Positions 27,617 to 39,015 of a stretch of DNA of 64,000 nucleotides are shown piece by piece. Made by a program: the position numbers and the translations under genes. Source of the DNA: Lycium barbarum (lineage: Eukaryota > Streptophyta > Magnoliopsida > Solanales > Solanaceae); assembly GCF_019175385.1 (NCBI RefSeq), contig NC_083340.1, positions 11,792,336 to 11,856,335 on the forward strand. Reading direction: 5' to 3'. The notes under the pieces were generated by a model that did not search any database, was not told where the DNA came from, and saw only the letters and a program-made list of their open reading frames with translations. The first letter of the stretch is position 1. Every line of letters starts with the position of its first letter.

Positions 27617-27625
27617 CTAGGGTTT
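27617..27625 (-). promoter_or_regulatory. Telo-box upstream of RPL37a
   Basis: The minus strand reads AAACCCTAG about 60 bp upstream of the RPL37a start codon. Telo-boxes of this form are frequent near the start sites of plant genes for the translation machinery. A matching element lies upstream of fibrillarin at 38958-38971. Confidence 0.7.
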
Positions 27626-27677
27626 TTTTGCTACTCTATTCTGTAGACTCTATAATTAGTTGCCTTGGACAAGATTC

Positions 27678-27731
27678 GGCCCATTGTTTGTCATGTTCGG
27701 GTTGACCCGAACCTTTATTCCAGGTTGGGCC
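27678..27731 (-). promoter_or_regulatory. Site II (TGGGCC) pair upstream of RPL37a
   Basis: TGGGCC occurs on the minus strand at 27683-27678 and on the plus strand at 27726-27731. Site II motifs (TGGGCY) bind TCP factors and combine with telo-boxes in promoters of growth-linked ribosomal protein genes. The spacing of about 120-180 bp from the start codon suits a proximal promoter. Confidence 0.6.
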
Positions 27732-27755
27732 TATCATCACTTTTTACACTTTTTT

Positions 27756-28242
27756 GTGCGGATTTGCACTGCTCTTTAATTTTTGGCCCTCAAAATGCTG
27801 CTTTTTAATTTTTACCTATATGAGGTTTGGGGATTGAACCAGCTCAGTTAAAAAAAAAAAAAATCACAAGGAGGAGTTTAGTAGCAAAATTAGGTCTATT
27901 TGAGAAAAAGTTAGGTTTTAAGGCAGAATTTTCCCAAATTTCAATTGAGTAAAAAAATAAAAATAAAATTGCCTTACTGCAAAACTCTAGCTTTTGCCTT
28001 ATGCGTGGAGACAAAACTCTGCCTTAAGATAGAGTTTGTCTTATGCCAGAAGGCAAAACTCTGCCTTAAATAGAGCTTGTAGTCAAACTCTACCTGATAA
28101 GGCAGAGTAAACTCTGCCTTGCGAATCCAAACTCTACCTTGCGATATTTTTTTTAAAATTTTTTATTGAGCGGGGATTCGAACCCGGAACCAAGGGAAAA
28201 AATTAAAGACCACCCCCGAATAAGGGTAATCGTGCAAATTTC
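27756..28242. mobile_element. Long-inverted-repeat element, copy 1
   Basis: The left arm contains tttaatttttggccctcaaa and the right arm contains aaaaattaaagaccacccc. The outer ends gatttgcac and gtgcaaatt are complementary. The interior repeats 'gccttaaggcagagttt'-like blocks in both orientations, and carries gggattcgaacccggaacc, which mimics a tRNA T-arm. Related copies lie at 28262-28692, 39016-39415 and 39520-39852. No coding capacity is visible, and the superfamily is unclear. Confidence 0.7.
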
Positions 28243-28261
28243 CCCACTTTTTACTGGTTCA

Positions 28262-28692
28262 TGAGCAATTTGCACTATTGTCCTAGTTCGAGGGTGGTCT
28301 TTAATTTTTGGCCCTCAAATTGCTGATCGTTAATTTTTGTTCTTTGCCTAAAATATCTCGAGTTTCTGGGTTCGAACCCCAGTTCAGTCGAAAAAAAAAT
28401 CGCAAGGCATAGTTTCGTTGCCAAATTATGCCTATTCGGTGTAGAATTCTAGCGGAGTAAAAAAAAAAAAAAAAATCCTAAGGCAAAAGAAAAAAAATTG
28501 CCTTAAGGCAGACTTTCCACGAAGCCTGGCCTTGCGATTTTTTTTTTTGGGACTGAATGGGTGTTTGAACCCAGAACCTAGGGGTATTTTTCGACCACTT
28601 TTTTAATCGAAAGGTAAACATTAAAGACCAGCAACTTGAGGGGGAAAATTAAAGGCCAGCGCCTTTGAAGGGAAATCTGTGCAAAAAAATGC
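28262..28692. mobile_element. Long-inverted-repeat element, copy 2
   Basis: The left end caatttgcac with gtggtctttaatttttggcc mirrors the right end, which has attaaagaccagcaacttga and ctgtgcaaaa. The centre holds a run of A and cgcaaggcatagtttcg-type blocks. It sits about 20 bp from copy 1 in the same orientation. Confidence 0.7.
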
Positions 28693-28699
28693 AGGTTCA

Positions 28700-29345
28700 T
28701 TCCCACAACTGTCCCCATTTCAGAGTGGTTTTTGACTTCTGTCCTTCAGCACTTTTCGCGCGGAATATGTTTAGATTTCGCTCGGCATATGTACCATAAT
28801 ATGGAAAAGGGTCAAATATACCCCTGTACTATGAGAAAAAGGTTTAAATATATCTCTTGTTATACCTTTAGTTCAAATATACCCCTGCCGTTATACTATT
28901 GGTTCAAATATACCCCTCCTCCTTTGAGGTTGTCTAAGGTGGACATCAATCTTATGTGGCATTGACATTTGATGAAGTGGATGTCACGTAACATGCTACC
29001 TCCGCGCTTCTAACCCATTTTACCCATCCCTTCTATTTATTATTCCACCACTAAAACCGGAAGTATATCGAGGGGTATATTTAAATCGGACACGGCAAAA
29101 CTTTCAACACTCAACATAATCTAAAAAATATTACTCAACTTATATTGCATAACTTAATTCCTACGAAACTTGTGCCGAACGAGGCTAAAGTTCAGTTTTT
29201 GAAGATGAACGTTACAGAACTTATGCAGAACGAAATAGATTTGAATATTTTCATTAAATGAGAAGCAGAGACGAGTATTAAAGACAGTAGATATGAGGGG
29301 CCCAAATTAAAGACAAGTGCGTTTAAATGGAAATCCGTGCAAAAA
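28700..29345. mobile_element. Nested repeat: split element with MULE-like insert
   Basis: The outer pieces near 28700-28800 and 29270-29345 (aatgaatccgtgcaaaaact-like right end with aattaaagacaagtgcg) look like the two ends of another member of the same long-inverted-repeat family. Between them, 28803-29080 has ggtcaaatatacccctgt and gaggggtatatttaaatcgg. These resemble the termini of the palindromic MULE-like MITE at 15968-16511. Boundaries are approximate. Confidence 0.45.
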
Positions 29346-30164
29346 CTTCTAATTTGGAGTTAAAGTCTCGGGTGAACTAGGTGTTTTAGATCCTATATTC
29401 ATAATAACATAAATTTGAGGTGAGAATGTTTATTAATTAACTATAGTTAAGTAATAAATCATTGATGTAAAAACACATACTAATAGACATTTATTGAGTT
29501 GGGGTAAACACAGCATGTGAATAAGATTTTTCCATAGCCATGAGCTTTATAACAGTATCAAAGCACATGATAGGCGACTCGACCGAAGCAAATTTTTGAA
29601 ACTTATCTATTAAGAGTTTTGTTTATATTTTTTGTACATGTTTTTACTAGTTAAACTGTTAAACACAAACTCCTCTTAGAAATAAAAAGTTTTATATCAA
29701 ATTTTTTACAAACTTCATTCTAGTCAAAATTTATTGCTCAATGGTCATATGATGTATATTTCTGCTCCATGCTCCATTTAGGTATTTTCTGGACAGAAGA
29801 GACAACAATTGAGTATAGTAATAACATACACTGGATATACACCTATGTTTACATAGTGATAACATACACTTGACATACACCTATCTAATGAAATTAGATA
29901 AAGATGGTGTCCGCACCAGCTTAGGTACACCTCTTATCTTTCATTTGCTACTTGCTATCTCCCACCGGCTCAACATATAAAAATATCAAATTGATTAGTA
30001 AATTCTAGCCATGTGGTGGAAACTGCATGTTTTATGACCATTATATAGGTTTATATCTGCCCAGGTTCAAAAGCAAAATAAAAAGGAAGGTGGTTTCATT
30101 GAATTTAATTCAGAAGTGAGGTTGTCAGTTATGGAGAAAGGAATTATACTAATCTTTTTTTTTA

Positions 30165-30300
30165 TAACCGTGGTGTTCGGGCAGGCTTGCATGCACCTTG
30201 ATTAATCTCATGAGGTACCTGCTACCTCCCATCAGCACACGGGCACCCGGTAATTCTGTCCATCAAGACTTGAACATATATAAAAAAATCACCTAGGACA
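30165..30300 (-). mobile_element. SINE 3' half, reverse orientation
   Basis: The plus strand reads aaccgtggtgttcgggcagg, cttgcatgcaccttgattaa and aaaaaatcacctagga in order. This is the reverse complement of the SINE 3' body at 9128-9218. It was present before the duplication, since the same insertion is found at 40436-40563. Confidence 0.7.
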
Positions 30301-30513
30301 TTATACCATCTTCAAAAACACTTAGAGGAGCCCAGTAAGCCAAACTGTATATGCACCACAAAGTTGATATCAATAGTCACGTATACACGCCTAAGCATTA
30401 CACAAAATATTCTGCATATTCAGTTGTCCTGCTTCTGCATTTGTTCTTAGGTAAAATAATGATTAACCACGTCGAAAACAAGGTTATTGTGGCCACCTAA
30501 TGAGAAAAATGGT

Positions 30514-33500
30514 TCATTTGGACAGCACGGGCGGTCTAAAATCTTCCAACTGTGTGCTGGAGGCACTGCAGATATCTCGCAAGGCTGATTCTCCCTTCTC
30601 TAATCTTATAAGGTCAAATGTACTTTCAAGAACTTCATATCCCAATCCAGTTTGCAGAAGATGACCAGGCTCCTCACCACCATGTCGTATAAGGCCTCCT
30701 GTTTCTTTCAGAGAGATCACATTTTCACTAATTAATCTACCGAAAATGTGACCAAGAAATACAGCTGCTTTTGGAGCATCAGTAACTTCATCCTCCAGAG
30801 TCGCTAAAACTGATTCAAACCTGCTAAGAGAAAGACAATTATAAGAAAAGACTCGGAAGATAGTAGAAAAGAAATTGGTGGCTTACCCCTCAATGAGCTG
30901 TTTGGTATCCAGTACCACCTTGGACTTCGTAAGACTGATAAGAAGCCGAGTTAGAAGATCCCGGTCTCTTTCTTTCCTCTGAAATGAGTCATTTACCCAA
31001 ATCGATAACATCATTGGAAGGAAGCTTGGTGAGTTCAACTCTCCAATGCGTAGAACAACTTCGTCCTCATCAACTGCACTGGAACCAGAAAATAACACGC
31101 ATTATAGCTGTAAAACGAAAATCAAAAGTAGGAAATCCCCGAAAGGATCTTCTCTCACGTAGTCAAACAGAATGAAAGAATAATGCCACATATATTATGT
31201 AAACGTAGTTAATAGTTTCCTTTGCTATAAGTTTCCTTAACAAAGTCGGCACCCTGAATGTGAAGCTACAATCATAGAAGTACTTTCCTTACTAGAATAA
31301 TTTTCACGTTACAGATATGTACAAACAAATACTCTATCACATTAATTACATTGGGGCAGATAGTCTATAGAAGTTTTCATATCTTAAGAACTTAAACTTC
31401 GTAATTAATTAACTGGTCATATCATTTCCTTCAGATGGTTCTATTACACTCTTGCTATGATGCAGATTCCCCAAAAAGTCCTCAAGTTATATTCTTTCTT
31501 TACATTTTATGATCAGTAATGCACTGGCAACTTGTCTCTTTTTCAACGCAGCTTCTTTTACGGATCCACCGTAAAGGAAAGAATTAGTAACTAGGGTATA
31601 GACAAATTAAACAATGGAAGAGAGAAATTTTACCTGTAAAATTCATGAATAGCTGCAATTAGGGGTGTTCATGGTTCGGTTTGGGTCGGTTATTGATTAA
31701 AACCATAACCAAACCAATTTAGTCGGTTTTTAAATGTCTAAAACCATAACCAAACCAAATAAAATAATAACCACCGGTTTGGTTATTGTCGGTTTGGTTG
31801 GATTTATCGATTTATGACTAGCAGCCATGAGACTTATCAGTAAAACATTAAAAAGTTGAAAAAGACATGTCTTTTTTTTTTGTTCAAACGATAACTTTTA
31901 TTTATCATTTAAGGTGAAACATACATCATAGAAATATTTTCACTATTAGTGATAGTGTCATACTCAAGTTATCCAAAGTTGCTAAACTATTACATATAGA
32001 GCTAAAAACTAACTAAGTAGTGGCTGCACCATTTTTGTCATCTTAATACACATACCTGGAAATAAAGTAGAGCATAGGAGCTTTTAGTTGTTGTTACAAA
32101 CATACATATTAATTAAACATAAAGACTACCTAAAATTAAAATGAAAAAATATATGAAATAAAAAAACTTTGTGTAATGATCCCAAACTTTGGGGCAATAC
32201 TTGCATTTTGTCCTCAATTCTCCCATTTTATTAAAAACACTTTGTGTAATGATCCCAAACTTCAGATGTTTTTCTATCATTATCCCCAGGGCTAGGGTCT
32301 CGACTACAAAGAGTTGTTCTTTTCTGCCTTTTAGGAGGATTACCCACGGAAGAAGTATTAGGGCATGCCTTTTAGGAGGATTACCCACGGAAGAAGTATT
32401 AGGGCATTACCATGTGCTTGAGTTACAGCAAATGCTGATGTTACTGAAGTATCTTCTGTAGGAACCTCCAAATCTACAACCTTTGTCCTTTTCACATGAA
32501 AAATATTAGAAGTGTAGGACCCATTCAGACAAGAAAAAAGAAAGGTATAAATTCGGGAAAAAAAGAAGAAACTACCTAAAATCAAATGGCTGACAAAGAA
32601 AGGCTAAAAATTTAAGTTAAAGACATTAGACTCTAACGTGAGCTTCTGTTAGTAGGTTTACATTTAACACTTAAAGAGTTAAAAGACTTAAAGACATGGG
32701 CTTGGACATATTCTTAAAAACATGGGCCTTAAACAATCATGTGAAATAAGTAGACCAAAAATCAAATTAATGATTAAAAGGTATGAAATATTTATAATTA
32801 TTTATGAAAAACTAATATTATACATATAAATAATTATAAAATTTATGTATATAATTTATCGGTTTGGTTCGGTTATTTATTCGGTTATTTTTTAATATAA
32901 CCATAATCAAACCAAATATTATCGGTTTTTAAAATTTAAAACCAAACAAACCAAACCAAACCAAATTTCGGTTTTTTTATTCGGTTTGGTTTTGGTTTTA
33001 ACCAAAACCGTGAATAGCCCTAGCTGTAATCGACATTTCATCAAGAGGTCGCTGTGGCGAGGCAGCTGATGATATCCTACTCTCATGGGGATGTTTAGCT
33101 TCCAACCTGCAATCCTGGCTTCCAGATCCACGATTTTGTGATGGCATTCCACGAAATGGAGTCATCTGAGGAGCTGGCGAAGAAAACATGGATGGCCGAA
33201 GACCTAAATCTGCAGGCTGCCCTTTTCTAGCAGAAGAAACAGTGCTTGAACCACGAGTGGACCGACTGACCTGAGCTCGACGTTCTTGAACAGCATCCCT
33301 TCGCACTTCCTCGATCTTTTTGGGGCCTTCTACTTTTCTTCTTTGCTGCCACATATTTTTTCTCAAATCAATAATATCCATTAACATAAACCTCACCCTA
33401 GTAGACAAATCTGTATTGTTAGCCATTGTCATCATCATATCAAAATAGGCGTCCATGTAATCCTTCGCCTTGGAATGGTCGATCATTTCTCCTATAGTGC

Positions 33501-35035
33501 TCATAAGCTTGCATAGAGACTCAATATCTTCCTCATCTGGAGTCCGGTACTGCCCCAGCAATTTCTGGATGCACTCATGCATTATCCTCTCTGTAAGCAT
33601 CTTCTTCTTGTATAATTCCCCAATCAGTCTTATGTTACCTAACATCCTTCTTCGTGCTTGTAACCTCTTCTCCTCTCTCTTTCCCTCTGACAGCTTCACC
33701 TCTCCATCCTCTTCCATACTGTCAGCTTCTGCTTCTTCTCTTTCACCTCTCTCAAACTCCTCCTGGCATTTATCAAGGAGAAGTCTCTTGAAAGTTATTT
33801 TCTGATTGTCCTCCACAAAATCAGGAAGTTCCCCGGCTAGATGATGACAAAAATTTGCATACATCTCACAAAATGTTGGCTCCATTAGAGCTTTGTCAAA
33901 TATCTGTGAAATGACACCAGCAAGAATGGTAGCACTGTCAATATTAACCTCCTTTACTTGCTCAAACAACTTCTCAAAATTTTGTGGAGTTAGCTTGTTG
34001 AGGATAGCTTTCAAGTGTCTACGTTTTGCCTCTTCTGCATCAGTCACTTTGCGTATCTCATATTTCTTGTCAGCTTTGTGCATAACTTGCAGTGGATGAG
34101 AAGGACTTGAACCTTTTCGAGAGCCAGAAACCCGCTGCCAGCGGTTGGCATCGGACAGAATATGTTGTACTCCTCCCTGAGAGGCTAATGGTAGCATTGT
34201 TCCTGCAGGAAACACAGATACATATTGGCTAGGTGGCTGTCCTTGTAGATTCCTCATATTTTTGTGGTTTCCTCTTCCTGGACGAGCACCGTTAGCGTTT
34301 CCCCCTTGGTTGATATCAGTATGTTGCTCATTGGTCCACCTGCCATCATCCACCATTCCAGTAGGACGGTTCTCAGACCAAGACGAGCTGCCTTGTCTGC
34401 TATTAGTTTGTCCAGGACAGGGGTTTGGACCATGCTTGTTAAAATCCACCCCTTTTGAATTAGGACTTAAAAGGGCCTCCACCATATGCCATGGAACTTC
34501 AAAATTAGCAGGGAGATCAGCGAAATGAGAAGAAAGGGTAAGAAGGAAATCTCTTGAGTATCTCTTTTTGCCTGTAGTGACACTTCCACCATTTGGATGC
34601 CTAAGATTATCATTAATGATCTTATTGTCACCAGAAGTTTCCAACTTTGGAGTTGACATAGCAGCATCTTCCCAGTTGTTTTGTTCACCTGTACTCTTTT
34701 TATCTTCATTTGCTGAAAAATCTTCATTAGAACTTGATGATATCTTCCTTGCTGTGAGACTGGAACAGCTCTCAACACTTTCTGAAGAAACAGAAGACTG
34801 TAGTTTCTCCTTGGGTCCCCCTTAAATGCCATATAAAGATCAGACGTATCCCCAGCTGCATCAGCTTTCTGAAGAATTTCTCCTCTTTTTCTTTCCCCGG
34901 GAGTTTGCATTTTTCACCTTATTCATAGGTTTATCCTTTGGACTTGATCCTTGAACGCGACGATATTCAGTTTTTGTTTCGTCAGACACTTTTCCACAAA
35001 TTTTGGTATATGATGGAGATGATGGTGAAATATGA
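30514..35035 (-). pseudogene. Truncated duplicate of eIF4G (3' half), disrupted
   Basis: Counterparts of the last three coding exons are present: 30820-30514, 31078-30887, and the large exon from about 35035 to 31634. They cover the eIF4E-binding segment, the MIF4G domain and the MA3 domain. There are five lesions. The 5' half of the gene is absent beyond 35035. A 2-bp loss near 34883 and a 2-bp gain near 34813 shift the frame between them. A 354-bp in-frame deletion at 33037-33038 removes the linker before MA3. A 1363-bp hAT-type element (31660-33022) sits inside the exon. Despite this the frame from 34659 to 33000 stays open for 553 codons, so the damage is young. No promoter is evident. 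A truncated protein with MIF4G cannot be excluded, but function as full eIF4G is implausible. Confidence 0.93.
31660..33022. mobile_element. hAT-type element, 1363 bp, in the eIF4G pseudogene
   Basis: The ends taggggtgttcatggtt and aaccgtgaatagcccta are inverted repeats, followed inward by repeated ggttcggtttgg-type blocks on both sides. Flanking octamers are gctgcaat (31652-31659) and gctgtaat (33023-33030). The intact copy at 42518-42525 shows the single, uninterrupted octamer, which proves the boundaries. The interior holds a tandem duplication of gccttttaggaggattaccc (about 32328-32405) and only short open frames, so it is non-autonomous. Confidence 0.94.
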
Positions 35036-35039
35036 AAAA

Positions 35040-35560
35040 AATATCATTTTCAGATCTCTTATATGTTTTTTTCCGATCTCTGATGTAAAAAATAAAGATA
35101 TCTCATAAAAAGATCATAAAACTAAAAAAAATAATATAAAAGGCCAAAAATCTATTTCTCACCTAAGTAAGAACATAACCTAAATAAGTGAGATCATCTA
35201 AGTGGAGTAGTGGATATAGCAAATCATACATGATGACTTCAAGAATTTACTAAAAATTAAGCGTATTGCACCCATACTAAAGAGAAACTAAAATGACTTG
35301 TCACAATTTTGAAAAGTCTAATTTTTGCAATGATTTTCTTATAATAGCCAACCAACCGAACCATTGACAAAGCCTAGTCAAACACAAGGGGACATATAAT
35401 GAGGACATATAAAAACAAGAGAAAGAAACAAAACACATGAACAATAACATTGAGAACCAAAATCACATCACACTACCATCAAATATAAACAGTGTTGCAC
35501 TAGTTTAAGAGTGTTTGAACAAAACCTCCTACAGAACTAACAAAAAAACATGAGCTTAAA
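35040..35560. other. Intergenic DNA between eIF4G pseudogene and fibrillarin
   Basis: AT-rich sequence with no match to the duplicated segment. It presumably includes the fibrillarin 3' UTR near 35450-35564. No other feature is recognised. Confidence 0.4.
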
Positions 35561-35564
35561 TTTT

Positions 35565-38500
35565 CTAGGCAGCAACCTTTTGCTTCTTTGGCACCCGATA
35601 GGCACCAACCACACAGGCGTGGTCCCTTTCAAAAGGTTCAAGAGTAACTTGTTCAATTGGTTTAAACTGCTCTGCTTGTAGCTTCTTCACTTCCTGAGCA
35701 AATACAGCCTCCGCTGGCACTGTTGAGTCAATACAGTTTGCCTATAAAAATAGAGGGAACTGTGTAAGCAAAGATAATGAATAAATAACAATCAACAGAG
35801 CAGAAATTCCGGTGCACTCAAATTCCCCATAAAAGGAAACATGTGGAACTTTCAACAATCTCTTTACATTGGCATAACATGATTAGAGCAGTGGCTACAA
35901 ACCTTGATTGATATAACAAAGTGACCTCCAGCTTTCAAGAAGTAAGATGCATTTAGAGCTAAAATTCTTGCCTGTGAACAAAAGAGGTTATTTAAACATT
36001 CGAATAGAATTATACACCACATACTGCTGTGCTGCAGGACAAGAATGGAGACTCAAATAGGGTTGGCCACAGGCAAACATCTCCTTTTTAGGCCAAATCT
36101 CTGCAATGTGGCTTATGTAGAGCCATAAAGACGAGATATACAAAGTTACTCTTCATGATATGGAAAAGACAATAGGCTGAAGAAGAAAAAAGTCAAAACA
36201 CATGAAAAGTAAACCATATTTTCATTAGAAGCAATACAGTTCACAAGATCAGAAGAGGTCCTTGTGTCAAAAGAAGTATTGACATATTGTACTGTTTCAT
36301 CTTATTCAAAGAAGAAACATAGAATGAAAAACAAAATTGAAAGCAAATAAAGGTAGAGTAGGAAGTTAATAACTAAACTTAAAACCAATAAATAAGACAA
36401 GCATCAGAAACTCGGTTTTTGCATCACCCGTGAGTCTTGAAGGGGAATCCGAGTAACTCATCATCTGCTTTTCAGTTCAATATAGAACTGAAGGAAAAGA
36501 AAATTCATAGATAAAGCACTTTTGAAAAGTTTAAAGTCTAGTGAACAAAAAAATGAACATCTAAAGTTTGGGTAAGAAATTAAAAGACGTTAGACTATAT
36601 ATTTGGGTAAAGAAATCAGCCACAAAAGCAAAGGTTACTTGAAGAAAACAAAGGACAGAAAAAAAAAATCGAAAGTGCAAGAATGAACCAAACCATAAAA
36701 TTCTTTTCCTTAAAAGAAAAGACAACAGTAATTCAATGTCAAGTCAATGAAATATAAATCTACAGCAAATGACCAACAAAATACTATTCCATATCTATGG
36801 CCATAAAAAGTCAGACCTGATCAGGCTGAGCAACATCAGAAAATATCACATCGACCATTCCAACCAGCATTCTGTATTTAGCTGGGTGTCTAGCATCCTC
36901 AATAATGGGAATAACATTAGTACGTTTCTTAGCCATGTTCACCAAGTCCCTCCCACTTCTATGAGAAAATTCAACAGCATATACCACCCCATCCTGCAAA
37001 AGAAATAAGTTCTAATAAAAAACCAGCACATCCCTCAACACAAAATAGGAATCAATTCATAGGCCATAGATCCTTACAGGACCAACAAGGTCTGAGACAT
37101 GAGACACTGTTGTTCCCGAAGCAGCACCAAGGTAAAGGACACGAGCGCCTGGTTTCTGGAACAGATTACAAATGGAAAGAAGAATGTTATTATTGAAATA
37201 AAGGGACCCTTTTTCAAGCTAATTAGTTGACAAGAGACAAACTTACAATCCAGATATCATCAACTCCTCCAAGAATTGCAGCTGCTAACTTAGAACGGAA
37301 AGGATTCCACACTCTGTATTCAATCTTTGTTCCATCTTCATTCTAAGAATATAATAAGCAAACACAGAAATCAATATCTTGTACATAATGTAAATATTAA
37401 ACTGGTAAGTTCTGGCATACACAGGTGGTTTTTATTTTACGGATATATTGAAGCTGATTAAATTCTGAAATGATTAAATAATCAGAACAGAAATATATGG
37501 TAGGTTATGCAGATTATGCATACAAGACTGGCCAAGTAGGAGACAAGTAACTACAATAACAATCAAATCATTATACTAATTTGCAAGTTCTTGTAAATTG
37601 AGAACAAGTAAGAACATAACGCACCATTCCGGAACTACATACTTCAATTTGATAGCATAAACGGCAATTGACTAACATTTAAATAGATTGAGACAAATCA
37701 CAACTTATGGTCATAATCCACTTCATAATCAATTTTCTAGCACTAAGCTATGCACATCCCAAAAAAAATCAACTTTCCAAGCATTTACTAATAGTCACAC
37801 AAAGTTATGTACATCACACCAAAGTAAAAAAAATAATTACTCAACATCCAAATTTCTAAGCACCAAGTTATGCACATTCCAGAAAGATTCAACGTTGCAA
37901 ACATTTGCTAAGAGTCATATAAAGCTATGTACACACAACATACAGCACAACAAAAAAAAAACAGTTACTTAAAGGAAAGGAAAGGGTTATAACCTGAACA
38001 GAGATTCTCTTCTCATTGTAAACAGCTTCACCAGGTACCAAATTCTTAGTACAAAGAGCATCCTCCTTACCCTTAGCAATAAACACACCTCCATGTCTAT
38101 GAGGCTCCACCACAACCCTACTACCACCCTTCATTCCTCCACGTCCTCTTCCTCCGCCTCTTCCACCTCTGTCTCCTCTGCCTCCTCTTCCACCACCACG
38201 CTTCATCCCACTTCCTCCACTGCCGAATCCCCCTCTGCCACCGCTGAAACCACCTCGACCGCCACGTCCTCCTCTTCCTCCTCCATCTCCTCTACCACCC
38301 CTGAATCCACCACCACCACCACCACCACGACCTGCAAAACCAGTGAACCAAACCACATATTAGAACATAAACAACAACAACACCACCAACTACTACAACA
38401 TACCCAGTGTGATTCCACAAGTGGGGTTTGGGGCGGGTGGGGTGCAGTGGCGGGGACAGGATTGTTTATTAAGGGGTTCAAAAAAATAAAGAATTAAACA

Positions 38501-38846
38501 CACAAGGGGTTCAACATGTATATATTTATAATTTTAACCTTGTATATACAGTGTAATTTTTCGCCTTGACCCTTACTGGCTACACAGATAAACACACAGC
38601 TCAAGAAAAGCGTTTTCAAGAATAGGTTTAACAAATACACTACTATTACTACTTAGGGAACTTATATACACTCTGCTTTATTGAACCCATTTCATACAAT
38701 CAGGCAGTAGAAGTAATTACGGTGAACAAAGTCATAAACCATGTATTACAACAGACAGAAACGACTACTACTACTAGTAAGCAAACTTATATCCGATAAG
38801 TAATTGCATACAACAAGAAATGCATACCTCTAGTTGGTGCAACCAT
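35565..38846 (-). CDS. FIB: Fibrillarin, rRNA 2'-O-methyltransferase
   Basis: The methyltransferase of box C/D snoRNPs, which acts in the nucleolus on pre-rRNA. Minus-strand exons are 38846-38828, 38331-37994, 37342-37247, 37155-37078, 36993-36817, 35971-35903 and 35741-35565. They total 954 bases and 317 residues, the usual fibrillarin length. Residues 7 to about 80 form the GAR domain (many GGRGG and RGG units). The catalytic domain follows, with the AdoMet loop [17 protein letters not shown] at about 156-172, and [13 protein letters not shown] and GGHFVISIK further on. The C-terminus is VPKKQKVAA. Intron 5 hosts a C/D snoRNA. The promoter has a double telo-box. The 3-exon-plus GAR coding is GC-rich, producing long spurious frames in other registers. 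Confidence 0.97.
36398..36470 (-). ncRNA. C/D-box snoRNA in fibrillarin intron 5 (U60-type)
   Basis: On the minus strand a C box ATGATGA (36464-36458) and a D box CTGA (36407-36404) are about 50 nt apart. They are flanked by a perfect 5-bp terminal stem, AAGCA with TGCTT, giving a 73-nt RNA. An internal GTGATGC could be the C' box. The stretch TCGGATTCCCCTT is complementary to GGGGAATCCGA preceded by AA, a conserved 25S rRNA segment that I recall lying just before the sequence GACTGTTTAATTAAAAC. Arabidopsis fibrillarin genes are known to carry a U60 snoRNA in intron 5, so gene, intron number and orientation all agree. The D' box is not clear-cut, and the exact methylated base is not claimed. 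Confidence 0.85.
38445..38587. mobile_element. hAT-type MITE remnant upstream region of fibrillarin intron 1
   Basis: It starts cagtggcggggacaggattg and contains aaggggttcaacatgtatat and ttgtatatacagtgtaattt. I know this order from a widespread Solanaceae hAT MITE. The right end (tactggctacacag) is degraded, and no target duplication remains. It sits inside fibrillarin intron 1. Confidence 0.65.
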
Positions 38847-38957
38847 GGCTGCTGTTGTAAGCAACTTTGTCAGCTGTAGTGAGAAAGTTGAGCAGACAAG
38901 TGATTTTAATGCTGAGTAGCGTTGTAAGTCCAGCACACTTTATACAGTGCTATAATC

Positions 38958-38971
38958 AGGGTTTAGGGTTT
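38958..38971 (-). promoter_or_regulatory. Double telo-box upstream of fibrillarin
   Basis: The minus strand reads AAACCCTAAACCCT about 115 bp upstream of the fibrillarin start codon. A TGGGCT site II motif is at 39017-39022 on the plus strand. The pairing of telo-box and site II is the same as upstream of RPL37a, and suggests shared control with ribosome biogenesis genes. Confidence 0.75.
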
Positions 38972-39015
38972 TGCGAGGTGCTACTTGGGGTGCTGAGTTG
39001 GGTATAAGCTTCATA

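Larger units (their letters stand above)
29861..35035. repeat. Segmental duplication, copy 1 (matches 40123-44870)
   Basis: From acatacacctatctaatgaaa near 29871 to gatgatggtgaaatatga near 35035, the sequence matches 40123-44870 in the same orientation with few substitutions. After removing this copy's 1363-bp element plus its 8-bp duplication, and the other copy's 582-bp element plus its 8-bp duplication, the lengths differ by 354 bp. One deletion in this copy explains that exactly. The copy ends abruptly at 35035, inside the eIF4G large exon. Confidence 0.95.

Noticed and set aside
28160..28185. tRNA-like TTCGAACCC motif
   Set aside because: No matching cloverleaf or acceptor stem. The motif recurs in all members of the long-inverted-repeat family, so it belongs to the element.
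32189..32585. Short frames inside the 1363-bp hAT element
   Set aside because: They overlap the internal tandem duplication and show no transposase motifs.
33470..34528. Several plus-strand frames, repeated at 43305-44669
   Set aside because: They are reverse-strand shadows of the eIF4G exon, present in both copies for that reason.
38093..38497. 134-codon Ser/Thr-rich frame on the plus strand
   Set aside because: It is the complement of the fibrillarin GAR-domain exon; GC-rich repeats create long false frames.
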